Of a stretch of 64,000 nucleotides of DNA, positions 58,642 through 64,000 are shown piece after piece; the stretch's first letter is position 1, and each line of letters begins with the position of its first letter. The position numbers and the translations under genes were made by a program. The notes beneath the pieces are model-generated. The model was not told the DNA's origin, searched no databases, and saw only the letters and a list, made by a program, of their open reading frames with translations. Source of the stretch: Stratiolaelaps scimitus (Eukaryota > Arthropoda > Arachnida > Mesostigmata > Laelapidae); assembly GCA_019614645.1 (NCBI GenBank), contig JABWDB010000037.1, forward strand, positions 186,001-250,000, in the 5' to 3' direction.

Positions 58642-61460
58642 CTTTCCGTTCGTAAGAAATATAGTGTAATTAAACTTAATCTTCTCTCTTGATACTGACA
58701 ACTACCCTTGTTCCAGTCTGCTAGCTGCCTTTACTGCCGGCCTCACAGTCTAACCGTGTAGATGTGCCTCCTAAGATATATATCACTTCACGCATCAGAT
58801 CGCTGTGGTGAACGTGAATACTGACGTGTCTATGACAAAGAGACCGCCAGCCGATGGTCGTCTGTCTCAACGGAAGTGTCCTGTGGATAATGATTCTGTG
58901 ACGTATTATGCTAACGAATGGCAAGATAGAATGCATAGAATGTGGACGGCTCGCCTATTCAGTGGCCCGACTTGATACTGCATCGTTTGTATATTTGATA
59001 CAGCAAACGGAAGCGATGTCGGTCAAGCGAGATGTCGAACTAATCAGAAAAGAAAAATATGCTGCTGCCGCAGCCGCCAACATCCTGGTCAAGGTTGTGA
59101 TCTGTCAGCTTTTCACGTACGACTTACAAGAATAATATAACCATCATTGTATTGAGTGCACAATAGAGTTATACAAAAACAAAAGAAAAAAACACTCGTT
59201 TCAGTTTTTAGATTGGTTTGACACGGTCAGCTGCTTAAGTAATTAGTTCTCTCAATTTGCTAGTATGTGGATATATGCTGCACGAGCGAGGTAGAACCCG
59301 ACCACTGGAAATATCATGTCTCAATACGAAGGAACTATAACCCAAGGCATGGAGGGATATTCACTTGGCAACTAATTAATGGGAGCAAACTTAGATTTTA
59401 ATTAAGCTGTTTTATATTTTGCAAGAGCAGTTCATAGTTGTTAGAAATGATTAACATAGCGATTATAGCTGCCACAGATCGAAAACGTATTCAACAATGT
59501 ATCACACCTGGCTACTAATAATCCATCCGATAATGGATCGAGTATTAAAATCGGACATGTTCCATTTCTGTTTAAGATCGATAATATGACAGATAAGCAA
59601 GTAGTCTTTACGATGAAGAGGCTTAGATGGATATCTCTTTCAAGCTTCAAGCTCGCTGAGCAATACAGATACATGATCGTCTCGTAATGTCATGCAAATG
59701 GGATGCTACACAAAGCCACATCATATGATAGCAATATATTGCATATTCGGGGATAATCACGCAGACACACACAGGGACAAGGACAGGCGGACACCCACAG
59801 GCAAAAATCAGACTCCCGCTGGCGACCGTAGCTCGCTCCAGGAAACATGAACGCTAAGTAGTGGTTGAGTAGTCGGTAGTCGAAGTCCAACACGAGCGCC
59901 TGCTCCCGCTTATGGAGTAGGACCGAAAACACGAGTAGCGAATCTCACAGATAGGCTTAACACACTCCCTCGATTAAATTTTGTTTTTTTATTTTTTTCT
60001 TGTTATTAAACAGGAATTATATAGTGAAAGATTCAAAGGGTTCCCCATAGACGCACACAGACACACTCCCTCTCTTCATGCTTAGTCTAGCAGTGACTGT
60101 TTATTGAATTTCTCCCAGTCGCTCATTGAATTGGCAATCGTCAACTGTGTTGAGTTCGTCTCTATTTTGAGTTCGATTTGTTTCGCTCTCACTCACTGAC
60201 TGACTACCTGTACAGTTGATCACTTCTGTTCCGCCACACCTTGTCACGGTGCTCTGGCCACCCGCTAGGGCTCGGAGTTTCCATTCATCCATCCATTCAT
60301 CTATCTATCTATCTATCTATATATGTATATATGTATGTCAGGTTCGCGGAGTTCGGAGTGCCGCTGGCTCTTGTAGTCGTTGTACCCGATCAAGATCTCT
60401 CCACATCTCGCCAGCCTGAATACGATGAGCGAGTGGGCGGTTGGCATTGATGGCGCTGTCGAGGTGGCCCTGTGGGGAAGCACCAGCTACAGCAGGCGGC
60501 ACTCTGCAGTACTAGAACTCTGAAAGTCTCAGATTACCCCATCGCTGCAGGGGACAGCAGGATAGTGTCGAGGGACCAACGTATGATGGCGCTATATGGC
60601 GGTCATGTCGAAATCATTATCATTTAGATGAAGCACTAATTTCGTCTTTAGAGTCCCGTCCATGTTGGACTCGAAAGTAACAACAGAACAGCAAGCCCAC
60701 GCTAAGCACTTGCTTACCTATTGACCATAGAGCCCCTTCCGAAGCTCGCGTATCCACTATTGTTTGCTTTGCGCGCCTCGCGACCTGTCTACCTAGGTCG
60801 GGTACGTCTAGCTATAGTCAATGACGTTTGCGTATATACCAAACTGTTTTCGACACTAACAAACACCGGTGCCACACATGAAATCGATGACTATAGAACA
60901 GACGGTTGAGGTTTGAAATTGAGTTTCCGTTATTTCGCCTAATACTATACACTTTTCTTCTATGCGTGTTCTATTCATTCATAATTTATATTAATTAATA
61001 AATACGTATATACACTAGTAATAAGTATAAAAATAATAATTGCCACGATTACCTGAACAACTCCAGAACGCCATGGTAGATGTAGTTCAACCTACGTGCC
61101 GAAGTAGGCGAAGATTTCATTTTATTAACATTTAATGAAAACAGAGCATATTTTAGTCAAGGATTGTTTTATTTTTTACGCATATAAATAACGGTCTACA
61201 TTTGCATGCAATAATAACTAGCTCTTCTGGCAGAATTTGCCTACAGTAGGTCATATTTAAGGTTACACCATTTTTCGAGCTACAAGTCAGGTCGCAATCG
61301 TACGATTTCGATTAATTAATTTATTTAATCAAACTATATAATCAATGCATGAATGAGAAGCCCAAGTTCATGTTGTATGATGTCATTTGCTTAATATCAT
61401 TTGATTCACGGGGCTACCACTACTGTTATACTATTAAGAATTACCTATATCACAGTTCAT
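58640..61460. other. Intergenic DNA between SINE-B and the neurogenin gene
   Basis: A CTAT/TATA tract lies at 60300-60333. Open frames at 58908-59135, 60216-60450 and 60721-60909 lack features. The TTTATT at 61320-61325 reads AATAAA on the minus strand, about 280 bp past the neurogenin stop, and another such motif lies near 61166; both are possible polyadenylation signals. Confidence 0.45.
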
Positions 61461-61601
61461 TAGTCTTCCTGCACAGTTAGAAAGGCTTCAATGGTTCGGA
61501 CAGCTTTTTCATTAGAAATCTTTCTTCGTTTTGATGATACGTCACCTGGGACCCGGTGATTGCCTCAATGACACCGATATCCCAATCGCCTCTCCCCAGA
61601 T

Positions 61602-62494
61602 TTAGTAGATATTCTCAAAGTCTGCGGGACTCGTGTCACTCATATAAGTACCAGAATCACTGTATTCCACCAGAGGGTATTGATTGCTGCTGGTCGGTGA
61701 ACAGGCGCTAGCGGGATACGAGGGGCTACTTGCGGGCGCAAGGCTGAGATTCGAGTTCAGATTGTTCGGTGACAAAATACAATTGTTCGTGTCATCGATA
61801 CGGAGCGGCTCCTGAACGTACAACTTGCAAGCTGCTTGTAGCTGGTTGACCTGCTCACGAACAGTGGCCTTAAGAGCGGGATCGCACGTCTTTGTCTGCG
61901 AGCCCTGTAACGCCAGCGCAGCGATCGACTGATTGAAGATGTCACTTTTACCGTCGAACATTCGCAACGTCTCAGCGAGCGCGAAGATGTAGTTATGCGC
62001 GAAGCGTAGTGTCTCAATCTTTGTCAATTTACTGTCATCGGTCGAGGCAGGCAACACGGTACGAAGACGGTCGAGGGCATCATTGAGCATATGCATCCTG
62101 TTACGTTCGCGATCGTTTGCGCGTAGTCGCCGGGTGCGTTTGACCTTCTGCTGAGCAGCGGGAGCGACGCCGGAGCGAGCAGGTTTCCGTTTTCGGTACG
62201 TTAAGTCACCGTCGGTGAGATCCTCAGATGAGGTAGGTGACTGGGCTTCCTCGTCCGAGTACGAGGTACTGAGGGAGACTATGGGTCCGTAGGAATACAG
62301 GTCAGGGCAAGCTACCGGTTGACCCATCTGAAATCATAGATGTATGACGTGTTAGCAATCCGTGTTAAACGATTATCATATCATAATTTTCTTAAAAAGA
62401 GAAAACCGTTGCCGCAGTCAGACGTAGAATAGCAAAAAGCGACTTAATCATTTCATTCACCTCATCTTCAAATGTTTACACTTACCGTGAGCAT
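61602..62494 (-). CDS. Neurogenin-family bHLH transcription factor (2 coding exons)
   Basis: Proneural bHLH regulator expected to bind E-boxes as a heterodimer with a Daughterless/E12-type partner. Coding exons are 62494-62486 (ATG CTC ACG) and 62327-61602, joined in phase across a 158-bp intron with donor ACG|GTAAGTG and acceptor GATTTCAG; 244 residues in all. An in-frame TAA precedes the ATG in exon 1. Exon 2 also opens with ATG, so translation from it would omit only MLT. The bHLH domain is at about residues 64-126. The basic region carries [14 protein letters not shown], the helices carry [13 protein letters not shown] and [17 protein letters not shown], and Asn/Glu/Arg contact residues are intact. 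[15 protein letters not shown] marks the neurogenin subfamily; IFAL rather than IWAL resembles arthropod Tap. An acidic/Ser-rich N-terminus ([14 protein letters not shown]) and a Ser/Pro/Asn-rich C-terminus ending ADFENIY flank it. Whether the symbol should be neurogenin or tap depends on the species. Confidence 0.95.
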
Positions 62495-62641
62495 AATCGT
62501 TGGTCGTGGTTATGATCCAGTACACAGAACACACAACGCCTAGTGAAATGATGAATCTATCTCTATGTCTCCTGTTGGGTGTCGTTTAATCCGAAGTAGA
62601 TGATGTACCCGCGGGTTCTGACGAAACCTCGAGACTGCAGC

Positions 62642-62649
62642 CTTTTATA
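62642..62649 (-). promoter_or_regulatory. TATA box of the neurogenin-family gene
   Basis: The minus strand reads GGCTATAAAAGGCTGCAG, a strong TATA box with TATAAAAG at 62649-62642. It predicts a start site near 62610-62620 and a leader of about 120 nt before the ATG at 62494. The same TATAAAAG core serves the defensin gene. Confidence 0.75.
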
Positions 62650-64000
62650 GCCGCTCTCCTGAGGATCAACTCGTGAACGACGAGAGAGGGTGAGGTTTGT
62701 CTCTCTGTGTGTGTGTGCGCGTGCGTGTGCATGAATGTTACCCTCTCCACAACGAGGCACCAGAGAATGCAACGATGTGTTTTGTGAGTGAGGTCGGAGT
62801 TTGAGGTTGGGGGGTGTGGGGGGGTGCAAGATCAGACTCTGGATTCAGTGCTTGTCCATAGTCCACAGTCCAGAGAAGCAGGCACTAGAGAACTAGCGAG
62901 AGAGAGAGAGAGAGAGGGAGAGCCTTGATAGGGAGGCGATCAGTGACCGGCGTGATGTGCAGAGCTTCCCCAGCTAGTGTACCTGGCTTATGTACCAGTA
63001 AGGAGGCCTCACTTCGAGGAGGAAGGATAAGTACCGCATTGCATGGTGCGCGACCCCCTCTATCGTACTGACAATCTTCCAAAGACATCGGTGACAACTT
63101 TGAGATAGCCCTATGCCTACAAACGTTGTTGGTCATTACAGTACGCTTAAGCGTGAAGTGTGAAAAAGAATTAGTACAGAATTCAAATTCGCATCGAAAA
63201 TATGCAGTTGATGCACAAAGACATTGCATGCTTGCTTCGATCTCGAGATCAATATAACCGGAAGATGCAGTGGTTTTGTACATGAAAATAGGTGGGTGTC
63301 AACACGGATATCTAGCAGATATGCGTCGCATCGATTTCGTGGCAGTTGTATGGGCTGAAAATGATTAAGCAATTCACATTTAGACATTTCAGAGATCATT
63401 GGATAATGTTTAAAATGCGTTTGTGCCGATACCAGAGCGTTTAACTACATGTTCATATTCTCGAACTCGGTGGAACGATTTGGCCCAGGTGCCTAATAAA
63501 TGCTATAATTAGTATGCGTATATTAAGTGACTTTGTTGGAGTCAGTGTGTCGTAAGACTTTTAAGCAATGCATACGGTGTGCGTAAAGTTACGCTACCCG
63601 ATGGAAATTCATCCCAAATTTTACGGATTTGAAGGTTACCCTCCGTGGATTCTGTTCATTGGTTCGTCAATTAGAAACTTAGATTGTAAATGTGTATTAT
63701 TTCAAAATGTCAAAGAATAAGCCCCCTAAATATAGAATTTTAGAATCAGTCAAACTTTGGTAAACCTTCGAAGTGCTAGTCGGATTTGAAGCGAGATCGC
63801 CGTATATCAACACCTGACCCTCTATTTCTCTCGGAAGATCCAAATGATCGAACCATAGATGGACACGTATCGTGTCCTCCTTTAGATTACAAATACTGCT
63901 ACTCAACTATAGTTTGTTTTCCGAGCTGGGGGCCTATTTTTTTTTTTGCCAAAAAGCTGTACACATAGATTGAACCAAGCCATCCGTTGCCACATCCCTA
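62650..64000. other. Upstream region of the neurogenin-family gene
   Basis: It contains a (GT)n/GCGTGC tract (62704-62732), a G-rich stretch (62810-62827) and a (GA)n run (62896-62917). The open frames across these simple repeats, including one of 132 codons at 62885-63283, look spurious. This is where neural enhancers would be expected; none can be identified by eye. Confidence 0.4.

Noticed and set aside
62885..63283. 132-codon minus frame upstream of the neurogenin gene
   Set aside because: It runs through a (GA)n microsatellite and has no splice link to the neurogenin coding exons.
1..64000. CRISPR arrays, bacterial operons, riboswitches or ribosome-binding sites
   Set aside because: The introns, SINEs and TATA boxes show that this is a eukaryotic genome, and no regularly spaced repeat-spacer array exists.

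Overview
This is a window of an AT-rich metazoan nuclear genome. It has spliced genes with GT-AG introns, TATA-box promoters, many (TA)n microsatellites and abundant tRNA-derived SINEs. An arthropod, possibly a chelicerate such as a mite or tick, fits best. The neurogenin-type bHLH domain reads HNYIFAL, as I recall for insect Tap, rather than vertebrate-like HNYIWAL. One gene encodes an invertebrate CS-alpha-beta defensin. The taxonomic placement is inference; nothing in the window proves it.

Three genes are well supported. (1) Plus strand, 7605-19370: eighteen exons of a heparan-alpha-glucosaminide N-acetyltransferase (HGSNAT), a lysosomal membrane enzyme. Reading frame is preserved across every junction, and one intron is GC-AG. 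The first exon, carrying the signal peptide, was not identified with confidence. (2) Minus strand, 56789-55744: a two-exon precursor of a six-cysteine CS-alpha-beta defensin with a signal peptide, a TATA box upstream and an unusual threonine-rich tail. (3) Minus strand, 62494-61602: a neurogenin-family bHLH transcription factor. Its first coding exon is only 9 nt, followed by a 158-bp intron, with a TATA box about 150 bp upstream of the start codon.

The rest is mostly non-coding and repetitive. It holds the 3' end of a BEL/Pao-like LTR element (about 740-1013), a 5'-truncated non-LTR retrotransposon missing its catalytic block (24534-25620), and at least three SINE families. SINE-A has a (TTTACC)n-type tail and about ten copies. 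SINE-B is about 250 bp and has five copies. SINE-C has two. Two further pairs of diverged repeats lie at 1855/7815 and 19790/20505. A 665-bp near-perfect palindrome lies at 28295-28959, several smaller hairpins occur, and one poly(A)-tailed insertion is flanked by a 13-bp duplication.

The three genes do not form a functional cluster: one is housekeeping/lysosomal, one is innate immunity and one is neural development. From about 31.4 to 54.9 kb I see no gene I can support, only SINEs, microsatellites and a few GC-richer islands whose open frames look like chance.
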